Positions 1 through 7,084 of a stretch of DNA of 11,663 bases are shown one piece after another (position 1 is the first letter of the stretch; every line of letters begins with the position of its first letter). The DNA comes from JBBUX01 sp037445775 (lineage in GTDB: Bacteria > Actinomycetota > Coriobacteriia > Anaerosomatales > PHET01): contig JBBIJX010000053.1 in the NCBI GenBank assembly GCA_037445775.1, positions 1-11,663 of the forward strand, given 5' to 3'. The translations under genes and the position numbers were made by a program. A model generated the notes under the pieces. It saw only the letters and a program-made list of their open reading frames with translations, was not told the origin of the DNA and searched no databases.

Positions 1-413
1 TCGCGGGGGCCTACAACGTCTACGGCCTCACGGGTTTCGTGGGCGACATGTTGTCGTACCTGCGTCTGCCGGCTCTGGGGCTCTCGGGCACTCTGGTGGG
101 CGGCGTCTTCAACATCATGACGGAGCTCGTGTGGGCCGCCGCCCTGCCGCTGTTCGCCAAGGGCGGTCTGTCGCTTCTGGGTGGAGTCGCGGTCGTCGCG
201 CTCGCCATCACCTTGTTCGCCGTGGGCCACGTGTTCAACGTGGTGATAAACCTGCTCGGCGCGTTCGTGCATCCCGCGCGCCTGCAGTTCGTCGAGTTCT
301 TCAGCAAGTTCTACGAAGCGGGGGGCCGGCCGTTCTCGCCGTTCCGCTTCCGAACGGACGGTCTAGTGCTGGATGCCGGCGCTGCTGGCGGGAAGGGAGG
401 AAGGGTCTCGTGA
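1..413 (+). CDS. ntpI: V/A-type ATPase subunit I (a-type stator membrane subunit), 3' end only
   Basis: The 5' part of this gene lies outside the window; the first full codon in frame is at base 3 and the stop (TGA) is at 411-413. The ~136 residues visible are the last part of the integral-membrane domain, which forms the two ion half-channels against the K ring. The sequence begins with the family signature around GLTGFVGDMLSYLRLPALGL, and the Arg in SYLRL (codon 63-65) matches the essential arginine of a-subunits (yeast Vph1 R735). A second conserved Arg in HPARLQFVEF (codon 279-281) matches the other functional arginine (yeast R799). Two strongly hydrophobic helices lie at about bases 90-260. 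After the usual ending near FSKFYEAGG there is an extra Gly/Ala-rich tail of ~25 residues. The stop codon overlaps the start of the K gene (GTGA), so translation is probably coupled. Family assignment is firm. Confidence 0.95.
   Translation, partial: AGAYNVYGLTGFVGDMLSYLRLPALGLSGTLVGGVFNIMTELVWAAALPLFAKGGLSLLGGVAVVALAITLFAVGHVFNVVINLLGAFVHPARLQFVEFFSKFYEAGGRPFSPFRFRTDGLVLDAGAAGGKGGRVS
391..405 (+). promoter_or_regulatory. Strong ribosome binding site for the K subunit
   Basis: An uninterrupted purine tract containing GGGAGG (395-400) lies 9 bases before the GTG at 410. It supports that start over in-frame upstream codons inside gene I. A strong site is expected here because the K ring needs many copies per enzyme. 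Confidence 0.75.
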
Positions 414-913
414 GTGAAACCTTTTTCGGTATGGTCGGCATGGGCGGTTTGCAGTGGGCGCTCTTCGGCGCCGGTGTCGCCGCGATCTTTGCCGGTGCGG
501 GCTCGGCGATCGGCATCACCGCCGCGTCGACGATGATCTCTGGCGTGCTCTCCGAGGACGATACGAAGTTCGGCCAGCTGCTGCCGCTCGCGGCGATGCC
601 AGGCACGCAGGGCATCTACGGCTTCATCGTCGCCGTGCTCGTCATGGTCTTCTTCGACATCATGGGCGGTACCGTCGAGTTGCCGGTGGAGGCGGGCGTG
701 GCGATCTTCATGGCGTGCCTGCCCACCGGGCTTCTGGGGTTCGTCTCCGCGATGTACCAGGGCCGCGCCGCAGCGGCGTCTGCCGGCATCATCGCCGCGG
801 GCAAGCGCGCTCCGGCGCTGGTCTTTCCCGCGCTCGTGGAGACTTACGCGATCTTCGCGCTCATAGTGACGATCCTGATGCTGCTCCCGTTGCGGCAGGC
901 GTACGGAAGCTAG
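410..913 (+). CDS. ntpK: V/A-type ATPase subunit K (rotor ring proteolipid, four-helix form)
   Basis: This 167-residue protein forms the rotor ring of the membrane sector. It has four hydrophobic helices (about residues 15-37, 57-83, 92-116, 134-160), i.e. two fused hairpins, as in Enterococcus hirae NtpK (~156 residues) and unlike the two-helix ring subunit of Thermus. The ion site residues can be read directly: the PGTQGIY motif gives T66, Q67 and Y70, YQGR gives Q117, and ALVETYA gives the single carboxylate E144. These match T64, Q65, Y68, Q110 and E139 of NtpK, the sodium-binding set; Q67 sits where a second carboxylate would be. Sodium coupling is therefore inferred, not shown. The GTG start overlaps the I stop by four bases and has a strong purine-rich ribosome binding site. 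The frame is open further upstream to base 131, but that part is the shadow of gene I. Confidence 0.95.
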   Translation: MSETFFGMVGMGGLQWALFGAGVAAIFAGAGSAIGITAASTMISGVLSEDDTKFGQLLPLAAMPGTQGIYGFIVAVLVMVFFDIMGGTVELPVEAGVAIFMACLPTGLLGFVSAMYQGRAAAASAGIIAAGKRAPALVFPALVETYAIFALIVTILMLLPLRQAYGS

Positions 914-922
914 GCAGGGGCA

Positions 923-1513
923 GTGGCGCTCGCCGACATCATCCGCCGCATTGAGGACGATGCGCGCATCGAAGCGGACGCGGTGGTTGCCCGCGCATCG
1001 AACGAGGCCGCCGCTCACCTGGCCGAGGCCGCGCAGCACACAAAGGAAGAGGTAGATCGCCTAGTGCTCAACGCGCGCAAGGAGGCCGAGGCCGCGGCAT
1101 CCACGCGCATCGCGGCCGCTCGGCTCGCCGCGCGCGATGAAGCGCTCCGGGCGAGGCGGGCGCTGCTGGACGAGGCGCTTCAGGCGGTGGTGGACGCGAT
1201 CGCCGCGCTTGACGACGACGACTACGTCCGGCTGCTCGGTGAGCGTCTCGTGGCGGGTGCCCGCACCGGTGACACCGTGTCGCTGGGACGCGCTGACGCG
1301 ACTCGCGAAGGGGCGTTGCGCGCGTTCGTGGCCGCGCACCCCACGGAGCTGTCGCTGGAATGGACGGATGCGCCTGCGCCTGTGGAGCGGGGCGTGGTGC
1401 TCTCCGCCGCTCGCACGTCTTTGGAGATCACGCCGCGCACGCTCGTCGAGGCTCGTCGCGCCGACGTTGAGGCGATGCTCGCCGCTGCGCTCTTCGGCAA
1501 CATGGAGGCGTGA
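923..1513 (+). CDS. ntpE: V/A-type ATPase subunit E (peripheral stalk)
   Basis: The 196-residue product fits the E subunit, which pairs with G/H to form the peripheral stalk linking the A3B3 head to subunit I. Residues ~1-95 form a long Ala/Glu/Arg-rich amphipathic helix with no prolines, as expected of a stalk coiled coil. The C-terminal half is the globular head-binding domain, with the family pattern near RGVVLSAARTSLEITPRTLV followed by a final helix. The usual second glycine of the GG(V/F) motif is replaced by Arg. The start is GTG at 923, 9 bases after the K stop, with GGCAGGGG just before it. Identification rests on position and domain pattern, since E is one of the least conserved subunits. 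The alanine content is high even for this family. Confidence 0.9.
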   Translation: MALADIIRRIEDDARIEADAVVARASNEAAAHLAEAAQHTKEEVDRLVLNARKEAEAAASTRIAAARLAARDEALRARRALLDEALQAVVDAIAALDDDDYVRLLGERLVAGARTGDTVSLGRADATREGALRAFVAAHPTELSLEWTDAPAPVERGVVLSAARTSLEITPRTLVEARRADVEAMLAAALFGNMEA

Positions 1514-1519
1514 GGGTCC

Positions 1520-2536
1520 GTGGGCTTCATCTGCGAAGAGTATCGCACCATGCGAGACGGGCTTCGCTACGGGTTCGCTGTGGGCAAGGTCCGGGTGCTC
1601 GCGACCAGGGTGCTCGATCGACTGGCGCTCGAGCGGCTTGTGGACGCGACGTCCTTCGCGGAGCAGAAGCGCATTCTGTCCGAAGGTCCGTACGGCAGGT
1701 TCCTCGAGGCGGCTGAGACGCCCGCCGAGGTCGAGGCGGCGATCGACGCATCGCAGGAGTCGGCGTACGAGTTCCTCGACAAGGCGGGTCTTCCTTCCGG
1801 CGTAGCGCGCTTCTTCCGGTTGCGCTACGACTACGCCAACCTGAAGGCGGCGCTCAAGGCCGCCGCAGTCGGAGCTGGTCTCGACGGGCTGCTGGCCGCG
1901 CACGGGACGGTGTCGCCCGCGCTGTTCGAAGGCGCCCTCGACCGGCTTCCCGAACCGCTGGGACGGGTAGCGGCCGAAGTCGCGTCGCGGGACGACGCGC
2001 GCGCGAGCGGCGAGGCCGCACTCATGAAGATCGATGCGACCGTCGACCGCGCGATGTTCGCGGAGCTCAAGCGCGTCGCATCTGAAACTGGCAGCGAGCT
2101 GCTCGTGCGGCTCTCCGCCCACCTCGTCGACTTTGCGAACGTGAAGATACTGCTGCGCGCAGCCCGCATCGGCGTCCCTACGGAGGCTGTCGTATCGGAC
2201 CTCCTCATCGACGGCGGTCTGATCGCGCGCGACGCGTTCGCGCGCATTGCACGCCAGTCAGCGACCGAGTCGCGCACTACCCTTGAGCTGCGGCTCCATT
2301 TCGCTCCCGGTTCGCTGTCCGGTGAGGACGGCGCGGATCTGGATCTCGCGATCGACAATGCGCTCGTCGCCGCAGTGCGCCGTGCGAGCCGTCCCGAACC
2401 CGGGGCCGACGATGTGATCGCGTACGTGCTCACGCGCGAGGCGGAGGCGCAGATGCTGCGCGTCGCGCTGCTCGGGAAGATGGCGGGGCTCGACTCGGCG
2501 GCGCTGCACCGGCGCATGCGCGCATCGTTCAGATAG
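1520..2536 (+). CDS. ntpC: V/A-type ATPase subunit C (central stalk socket on the rotor ring; d-type)
   Basis: This subunit is the funnel-shaped socket that joins the D/F shaft to the K ring. The 338 residues agree with family lengths (323-335). The N-terminus contains YGFAVGKVRVLATRVLDR, the usual opening of the family, followed by an all-helical protein with three related helical segments typical of the fold, including FFRLRYDYANLKAALKAAA and LVDFANVKILLRAARIG. The start is uncertain. GTG at 1520 lies 6 bases past the E stop with GAGGG close upstream, while an in-frame ATG at 1550 would give a start nearer the conserved YGFAVGK motif, with GAAGAG 9 bases before it. The longer form is given here. 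The next gene (F) starts 7 bases after this stop. Confidence 0.92.
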   Translation: MGFICEEYRTMRDGLRYGFAVGKVRVLATRVLDRLALERLVDATSFAEQKRILSEGPYGRFLEAAETPAEVEAAIDASQESAYEFLDKAGLPSGVARFFRLRYDYANLKAALKAAAVGAGLDGLLAAHGTVSPALFEGALDRLPEPLGRVAAEVASRDDARASGEAALMKIDATVDRAMFAELKRVASETGSELLVRLSAHLVDFANVKILLRAARIGVPTEAVVSDLLIDGGLIARDAFARIARQSATESRTTLELRLHFAPGSLSGEDGADLDLAIDNALVAAVRRASRPEPGADDVIAYVLTREAEAQMLRVALLGKMAGLDSAALHRRMRASFR

Positions 2537-2543
2537 GGGGAGT

Positions 2544-2870
2544 GTGGCGCGGATCGCAATCATAGGCGACGCGACGAGTGTCGCGGGATTCCGGCCACTG
2601 GGCCTCGCGATTCACGCCGTCGAGCGGCCCGAAGATGCTCGCGGCGTGTGGAACGACGTACTTGCGGCTGGGCCGGCTGTCGTGTTTGTCACCGAGCCGG
2701 TGTACGACGCGATCGGCGATCTCATCGCAACGACCGCGGACCGGCCGCTGCCGGCGGTCACGGTGATTCCCGGGGTCGGCAGTGCCGGCGGGGTAGGCGG
2801 AGAGAAGCTCGAGCGCGCGATCGAGCGCGCTCTGGGGACGAAGATGCCCGTTCGAGAAGAGGACGTCTGA
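2544..2870 (+). CDS. ntpG: V/A-type ATPase subunit F (central stalk)
   Basis: A 108-residue Rossmann-like small subunit that binds the D shaft in the central stalk; called NtpG in Enterococcus and AtpF/F in Thermus and archaea. The opening ARIAIIGDATSVAGFRPLGL is the family signature (IGD, then G-F-x-x-x-G). The middle segment PAVVFVTEPVYDAIGDLI is the second strand-helix unit, and AVTVIPGVGSAGG is the third strand with its loop. The C-terminal helix contains EKLERAIERALG. Length agrees with the family (100-110). The GTG start follows AGGGGG at 2535-2540, which overlaps the C stop codon. The spacing to the site is short. Neighbouring C and A genes make the assignment firm. Confidence 0.93.
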   Translation: MARIAIIGDATSVAGFRPLGLAIHAVERPEDARGVWNDVLAAGPAVVFVTEPVYDAIGDLIATTADRPLPAVTVIPGVGSAGGVGGEKLERAIERALGTKMPVREEDV

Positions 2871-2871
2871 C

Positions 2872-4704
2872 GTGGAGCAGGGTTCGATTCTGAAGGTCGC
2901 AGGGCCGCTCGTCGTCGCGACGGGTTTGGGCGACGCGAAGATGTTCGACCTCGTGCGCGTGGGCGACGAAGGCCTGATGGGTGAGATCATCGAGATGCGC
3001 GGGAACCGCGCGTCGATCCAGGTCTACGAGGAGACTGAGGGCCTCGGACCCGGCGATCCGGTCGTGCCCACGGGCGCGCCGCTCTCGGTCGAGCTCGGCC
3101 CCGGGATGCTCGGCGCCGTATACGACGGCGTGCAGCGGCCGCTCGACGCGATCCAGGCGCAAGCCGGGGCGTTCCTGAGCCGCGGCGTTGACGCACCAGG
3201 CCTCGATCGCGAGGCCGTATGGGAGTTCGAGGCGCTCGTCGCGCCCGGCGCTCGCGTCGCCCAGGGCGACGTCATCGGCAGGGTGCGGGAGAACGAGGTG
3301 ATCGAGCACCGCGTCATGGTGCCGCCGGGGGTGGCGGGCGAGATCGTCGCGATCGCGAGCGGCTCGTATACGGTCGAGCAGCTCGTGGGCCGCTTGCGCA
3401 CGGACGCGGGCGGCGAAGTCGACCTCCTCATGATGCAGCGCTGGCCGGTGCGTGTCCCCCGACCCTACGCGCGCAAGGTGGCCGCGAGCGAGCCGCTCGT
3501 GACCGGGACTCGCGTTATCGACACGTTCTTCCCGCTCGTGAAGGGTGGCGCGGGCTGCATCCCGGGACCGTTCGGCGCGGGCAAGACCGTGACCCAGCAC
3601 CAGGTAGCGAAGTGGTCCAACGCACAGATCGTCATCTTCATCGGCTGCGGTGAGCGCGGCAACGAGATGACCGACGTGCTCATGGAGTTCCCCGAGCTCA
3701 CGGATCCTTACAGCGGCCACCCCTTGATGAAGCGCACGGTCCTCGTCGCCAACACGTCGAACATGCCCGTCGCAGCCCGCGAGGCGAGCGTCTACACCGG
3801 CATCACGATGGCCGAGTACTTTCGCGACATGGGCTACGAGGTGGTTCTGCAGGCGGACTCGACCTCGCGCTGGGCCGAGGCGATGCGCGAGATCTCCGGC
3901 CGCCTCGAGGAGATGCCCGGCGAGGAGGGTTACCCGGCGTACCTGGGCACGCGGCTCGCGGCGTTCTACGAGCGGGCCGGGAAAGTCGAGTGTCTGGGTG
4001 GCGGCATGGGAGGTGCTGATGGCTCGACGGCCGCGGCGCCGGCGTCACGTATCGGATCCGTCTCGGTCATCGGGTCCGTGTCCCCGCCGGGCGGCGACCT
4101 CTCGGAGCCTGTCGTCCAGAACACGCTGCGCGTCGTGAAGGTCTTCTGGGCCCTTCAGGACACGCTTGCGTTCCAGCGCCACTTCCCCGCGATCGACTGG
4201 CTCACGAGCTACTCGCTTTTCCTTGAGAAGATCACCCCCATCTGGAACGAGCAGGTCTCGCCGCAGTTTCGCGGACGGCGCGACCGCGCGATGTCGATCC
4301 TGCAGCGCGAAAGTGAGCTCGCCGAGATCGTTCGGCTCGTGGGACTTGAGGCACTCTCGCCCGAGGAGCAGATCCTCATGGAGACCGCGAAGTCGCTTCG
4401 CGAGGACTTCCTGCAGCAGAACGCGTTCCGCGATGACGACCAGTTCTCCTCGCTCGCGCAGCAGGACAGCCTGCTCCACGTGATCCTGCACTTCCACGAG
4501 CGGGCGCTCCATGCGCAGGCTCAGGGGGCGTCACTCGACGCGATCTTCTCATCACCGGTTCGCGAGCAGATCACGCGCGCCAAGTACCTCGACGAGGACC
4601 AGCTCGACGAGTTCGGCCGCATCATGGCCGAGATCGACACGCAACTCGTGGGCGATTCGCCCGACCCCGGGCACATGCACGAGTATGTGAAGGCGGGTGA
4701 GTAG
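2872..4704 (+). CDS. ntpA: V/A-type ATPase catalytic subunit A
   Basis: This 610-residue subunit binds and hydrolyses ATP at the A/B interfaces of the cytoplasmic head (ATP + H2O to ADP + Pi, driving ion transport, or the reverse). Visible in order: N-terminal beta-barrel (~1-75), the A-specific bulge domain (~115-190), the P-loop GPFGAGKT at 232-239 with K238 and T239, the catalytic GCGERGNEM with E261 and R262, and the Walker B strand VVLQAD followed by DSTSRWAEAMRE (324-340). The P-loop and GER numbering is the same as in Enterococcus hirae NtpA. The C-terminal helical domain starts near residue 440. No intein interrupts the P-loop region, where archaeal and yeast A subunits can carry one. 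The start is GTG at 2872, one base after the F stop, with GAAGAGGA about 9 bases upstream. Very secure. Confidence 0.98.
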   Translation: MEQGSILKVAGPLVVATGLGDAKMFDLVRVGDEGLMGEIIEMRGNRASIQVYEETEGLGPGDPVVPTGAPLSVELGPGMLGAVYDGVQRPLDAIQAQAGAFLSRGVDAPGLDREAVWEFEALVAPGARVAQGDVIGRVRENEVIEHRVMVPPGVAGEIVAIASGSYTVEQLVGRLRTDAGGEVDLLMMQRWPVRVPRPYARKVAASEPLVTGTRVIDTFFPLVKGGAGCIPGPFGAGKTVTQHQVAKWSNAQIVIFIGCGERGNEMTDVLMEFPELTDPYSGHPLMKRTVLVANTSNMPVAAREASVYTGITMAEYFRDMGYEVVLQADSTSRWAEAMREISGRLEEMPGEEGYPAYLGTRLAAFYERAGKVECLGGGMGGADGSTAAAPASRIGSVSVIGSVSPPGGDLSEPVVQNTLRVVKVFWALQDTLAFQRHFPAIDWLTSYSLFLEKITPIWNEQVSPQFRGRRDRAMSILQRESELAEIVRLVGLEALSPEEQILMETAKSLREDFLQQNAFRDDDQFSSLAQQDSLLHVILHFHERALHAQAQGASLDAIFSSPVREQITRAKYLDEDQLDEFGRIMAEIDTQLVGDSPDPGHMHEYVKAGE

Positions 4705-4705
4705 C

Positions 4706-6211
4706 ATGAGCCGCGAGTACATGACCACGCGCGACATCGTAGGACCGCTGTTGCTCGTCGAGGACGTGGAGGGTGTCACATACGGCGAGTTGGTCGAGAT
4801 GGAGTTCCCGGACGGCAGCCGTTCGCTCGGCAACGTGCTCGAGATCAACGAGGGCCTCGCACTCGTTCAGGCGTTCCAGGGTACGCGTGGCTCGAATCCG
4901 AGCTCGACGAAGGTGCGCTTCCTGGGGCGCGGCCTTGAGCTCGGGGTGTCCAGTGACATGCTCGGACGCGTATTCGACGGTCTCGGGCGTCCTCGCGACG
5001 ATGGCCCGGAGATCATCCCTGAGAAGCGGGTACCCATCTATGGGCAGCCGATCAACCCGGTGAGCCGCGACTTCCCTGACGACTTCATCCAAACCGGCGT
5101 CAGCTCCATAGACGGGCTGAACCCGCTCGTCCGCGGGCAGAAGCTGCCCATCTTCTCCGGCTCCGGCCTGCCGCACAACGAACTCGCCGCGCAGATCGCC
5201 CGCCAGGCGGCGGTGCTCGAGCGCAGCGACGACCCTACGAAGGTGGGCTCATCCATGGAGGGCGAGTTCGCCGTCGTGTTCGCAGCGATGGGCATCACGT
5301 TCGAGGACGCGGATTTCTTCATGAGCGAGTTCCGCTCGACGTCGGCCATCGAGCGCGCGGTGCTCTTCTTGAACCTCGCCGACGATCCGGCGGTCGAGCG
5401 CATCGCCACGCCGCGCATGGCGCTCACCGCCGCCGAGTACCTTGCGTTCGAGTGCGATATGCACGTACTCGTCATCTACACCGACATGACGTACTACTGC
5501 GAGGCGCTGCGCGAGGTCTCCGCCGCCCGTAAGGAGGTGCCGGGCCGCCGCGGGTTCCCCGGCTACCTCTACACCGACCTCGCGTCGATGTACGAGCGTG
5601 CCGGGCGCGTGAAGGGCAAGAAGGGCTCGATCACGCAGGTGCCCATCCTATCGATGCCCGATGACGACAAGACGCACCCCATCCCTGACCTTACCGGCTA
5701 CATCACCGAGGGCCAGATCATCCTCGATCGCAACTTGCATCGCTCCAACATCTACCCTCCGGTCGCGGTCCTGCCGTCGCTGTCGCGCCTCAAACAGAAG
5801 GGCATCGGCCCGGGCAAGACGCGCGAAGACCACGCGGACCTCTCTAACCAGCTGTTTGGCGCGTACGCCCGCGGCATCCAGGCCAAGGAACTCGCCGTCA
5901 TCCTGGGCGAGGCGGCGCTCTCCGAGACCGACCAGGCCTACGTGCGTTTCGCCGACTCGTTCGAGCGGCTCTTCATCCAGCAGGGACGCAGTGAGGACCG
6001 CAGCGTCGAGGAGACGCTCTCGCTGGGATGGGAGATGGTGTCGCTGCTTCCCCGCGCCGAGCTCAAGCGAATCAAGGACGAGTACGTCGATCGCTACCTA
6101 CCTGCACACGCGCACGAATACCACCCCGGCGAGGACGACGCGAACATGACGCCGGGCATGCCCGCCGGCCGCGACGAGAGCAGCACGGGTCTCACGGGAG
6201 TCCGCAAGTGA
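4706..6211 (+). CDS. ntpB: V/A-type ATPase subunit B (non-catalytic head subunit)
   Basis: The 501-residue B subunit alternates with A in the head. Its opening SREYMTTRDIVGPLLLVE is typical. At about residue 149 the P-loop position reads FSGSGLPHNELA, which lacks GxxxxGKT, as expected for a non-catalytic subunit. The arginine finger that reaches into the A-subunit site is R361 in LPSLSRL, preceded by DRNLHRSNIYPPV. A second typical segment is EVPGRRGFPGYLYTDLASMY. ATG at 4706 is preferred because GGTGAG (4696-4701) lies at a usable distance; GTG at 4697 would overlap the A stop and has its purines too close. The last ~35 residues (after HAHEYHPGEDD) form a polar, Pro/Gly-rich tail beyond the usual end, making it longer than family members of 458-478 residues. 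The stop overlaps the next gene. Confidence 0.97.
   Translation: MSREYMTTRDIVGPLLLVEDVEGVTYGELVEMEFPDGSRSLGNVLEINEGLALVQAFQGTRGSNPSSTKVRFLGRGLELGVSSDMLGRVFDGLGRPRDDGPEIIPEKRVPIYGQPINPVSRDFPDDFIQTGVSSIDGLNPLVRGQKLPIFSGSGLPHNELAAQIARQAAVLERSDDPTKVGSSMEGEFAVVFAAMGITFEDADFFMSEFRSTSAIERAVLFLNLADDPAVERIATPRMALTAAEYLAFECDMHVLVIYTDMTYYCEALREVSAARKEVPGRRGFPGYLYTDLASMYERAGRVKGKKGSITQVPILSMPDDDKTHPIPDLTGYITEGQIILDRNLHRSNIYPPVAVLPSLSRLKQKGIGPGKTREDHADLSNQLFGAYARGIQAKELAVILGEAALSETDQAYVRFADSFERLFIQQGRSEDRSVEETLSLGWEMVSLLPRAELKRIKDEYVDRYLPAHAHEYHPGEDDANMTPGMPAGRDESSTGLTGVRK
6196..6200 (+). promoter_or_regulatory. Ribosome binding site for the small membrane protein gene
   Basis: GGGAG lies 7 bases before the GTG at 6208 and inside the end of the B gene. 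It is the main local evidence that the short frame at 6208 is translated and is not just an open stretch. Confidence 0.6.
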
Positions 6212-6396
6212 GACTCGCACTCGTGTCCACAGCCACGCTCCTGGGCGTGGCGCTTGTGCTCCAGATCGCCTACGCGCGCAACTACTCGGCGCAGGCGACG
6301 CGTGCGACGAAGGTCGTGTGGGGCCTCAACATGGCCCTGCTCGTCCTCGTCATCGTCGGCCTCGTCGTCTACGCGTTCACCGTCGAGGGGGTGTGA
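6208..6396 (+). CDS. Small two-helix membrane protein inserted between ATPase B and D genes
   Basis: I do not recognise this 62-residue protein. It starts with GTG overlapping the B stop (GTGA) and ends 1 base before the D start, so it is tightly embedded in the operon. It has two hydrophobic helices, about residues 4-21 (VSTATLLGVALVLQIAYA) and 35-57 (WGLNMALLVLVIVGLVVYAF), joined by a short basic, polar loop (ARNYSAQATRATK). The basic loop suggests a hairpin with both ends outside and the loop in the cytoplasm, but the short N-terminal Arg makes topology uncertain. Standard bacterial ntp operons go directly from B to D. By size and topology it resembles helper subunits of rotary ATPases (Vma21 and subunit e in eukaryotes, AtpI/AtpZ in F-type operons), which is an analogy only; no sequence homology is claimed. 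An assembly or stability role for the membrane sector is inferred. Confidence 0.8.
   Translation: MRLALVSTATLLGVALVLQIAYARNYSAQATRATKVVWGLNMALLVLVIVGLVVYAFTVEGV
6385..6390 (+). promoter_or_regulatory. Ribosome binding site that fixes the TTG start of subunit D
   Basis: GAGGGG lies 7 bases before TTG at 6398 and is too far from the in-frame GTG at 6413, which would also remove conserved N-terminal residues. It therefore decides in favour of the rare TTG start. Confidence 0.65.
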
Positions 6397-6397
6397 G

Positions 6398-7024
6398 TTG
6401 GCCGAGATCCGCGTGAACCCCAACCGGATGGAGCTCCTGCGGCTCAGACGCCGCCTCGAGACCGCGAAGCGCGGCCACAAGCTCCTCAAGGACAAGCTCG
6501 ACGAGCTGCTCAAGGAGTTCATGGCCCGGATCGCTGAGAACCGGCGCCTGCGCGCCGACGTTGAGGCGGCGCTCTTCGGCGCGTACGGTACGCTCGCGAT
6601 CGCGCGGGCCGAGGCCGGGTCGCCCGCGATCGCCTCGGCGTTGCTCGCCGGTACGCCCGCCGACCTCGTCGAGACCGGCGAGAAGAACGTCATGAGCGTG
6701 CGTGTGCCGCTGCTCGACCTCGGGGAGATCCCCGCACCGGAGGGCTACAGCTTCGCCACCACACCGGCGCTGCTCGACGGAGCCCTCGAGTGCCTTGGCG
6801 GCGTCTTGCCGCAGATGATCGAACTGGCCGAGCGCGAGAAGGCGATCGAACTGCTCGCTGCCGAGATCGAGACGACGCGCCGTCGGGTGAACGCTCTCGA
6901 ATACGTGCTTATGCCGCAGCTCTCGAGGGCGGTGCGCTCGATCAGGATGAAGCTCGACGAGTCGGAGCGCAGCGAGCGCACGAGACTCATGAAAGTGAAG
7001 GACATGCTCGAGGGCTCGGCGTGA
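6398..7024 (+). CDS. ntpD: V/A-type ATPase subunit D (central rotor shaft)
   Basis: The D subunit is the long coiled-coil shaft that rotates inside the A3B3 head. The product has 208 residues, slightly shorter than usual (about 210-230). The N-terminal helix carries the family signature VNPNRMELLRLRRRL, then AKRGHKLLKDKLDELLKEF. The central globular part contains VPLLDLGEIP. The C-terminal helix contains RRVNALEYVLMPQL followed by a segment ending SERTRLMKVKDML, another conserved signature. The start is TTG at 6398 with a ribosome binding site 7 bases upstream. It is the last gene of the operon: no further ATPase gene follows, and an intrinsic terminator lies ~150 bases downstream. Confidence 0.95.
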   Translation: MAEIRVNPNRMELLRLRRRLETAKRGHKLLKDKLDELLKEFMARIAENRRLRADVEAALFGAYGTLAIARAEAGSPAIASALLAGTPADLVETGEKNVMSVRVPLLDLGEIPAPEGYSFATTPALLDGALECLGGVLPQMIELAEREKAIELLAAEIETTRRRVNALEYVLMPQLSRAVRSIRMKLDESERSERTRLMKVKDMLEGSA

Positions 7025-7084
7025 GCGCGAAGACCCCTGACATGTCGCACTAAAGCCCGTTTGGCCGTGTGCCGATAGTCACAC

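Noticed and set aside
1061..2122. Long minus-strand frame (353 codons) opposite the E and C genes
   Set aside because: GC-rich codon usage opens long antisense frames. The translation is Arg/His/Asp-rich with no domain pattern, and the sense strand holds clear ATPase subunits.
3550..3620. Checked the A-subunit P-loop region for an intein, as seen in some archaea and in yeast
   Set aside because: The reading frame is continuous through GPFGAGKT and the protein has normal length, so no intein is present.
2758..3720. 320-codon minus-strand frame opposite the A subunit gene
   Set aside because: Shadow of the strongly conserved catalytic subunit; His/Arg/Asp-rich without recognisable domains.
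7021..7053. Ten-codon frame (VSAKTPDMSH) overlapping the D stop by GTGA
   Set aside because: It imitates the start/stop overlaps of the operon, but it is too short and has no other support. The GTGA here probably only reflects the D stop.
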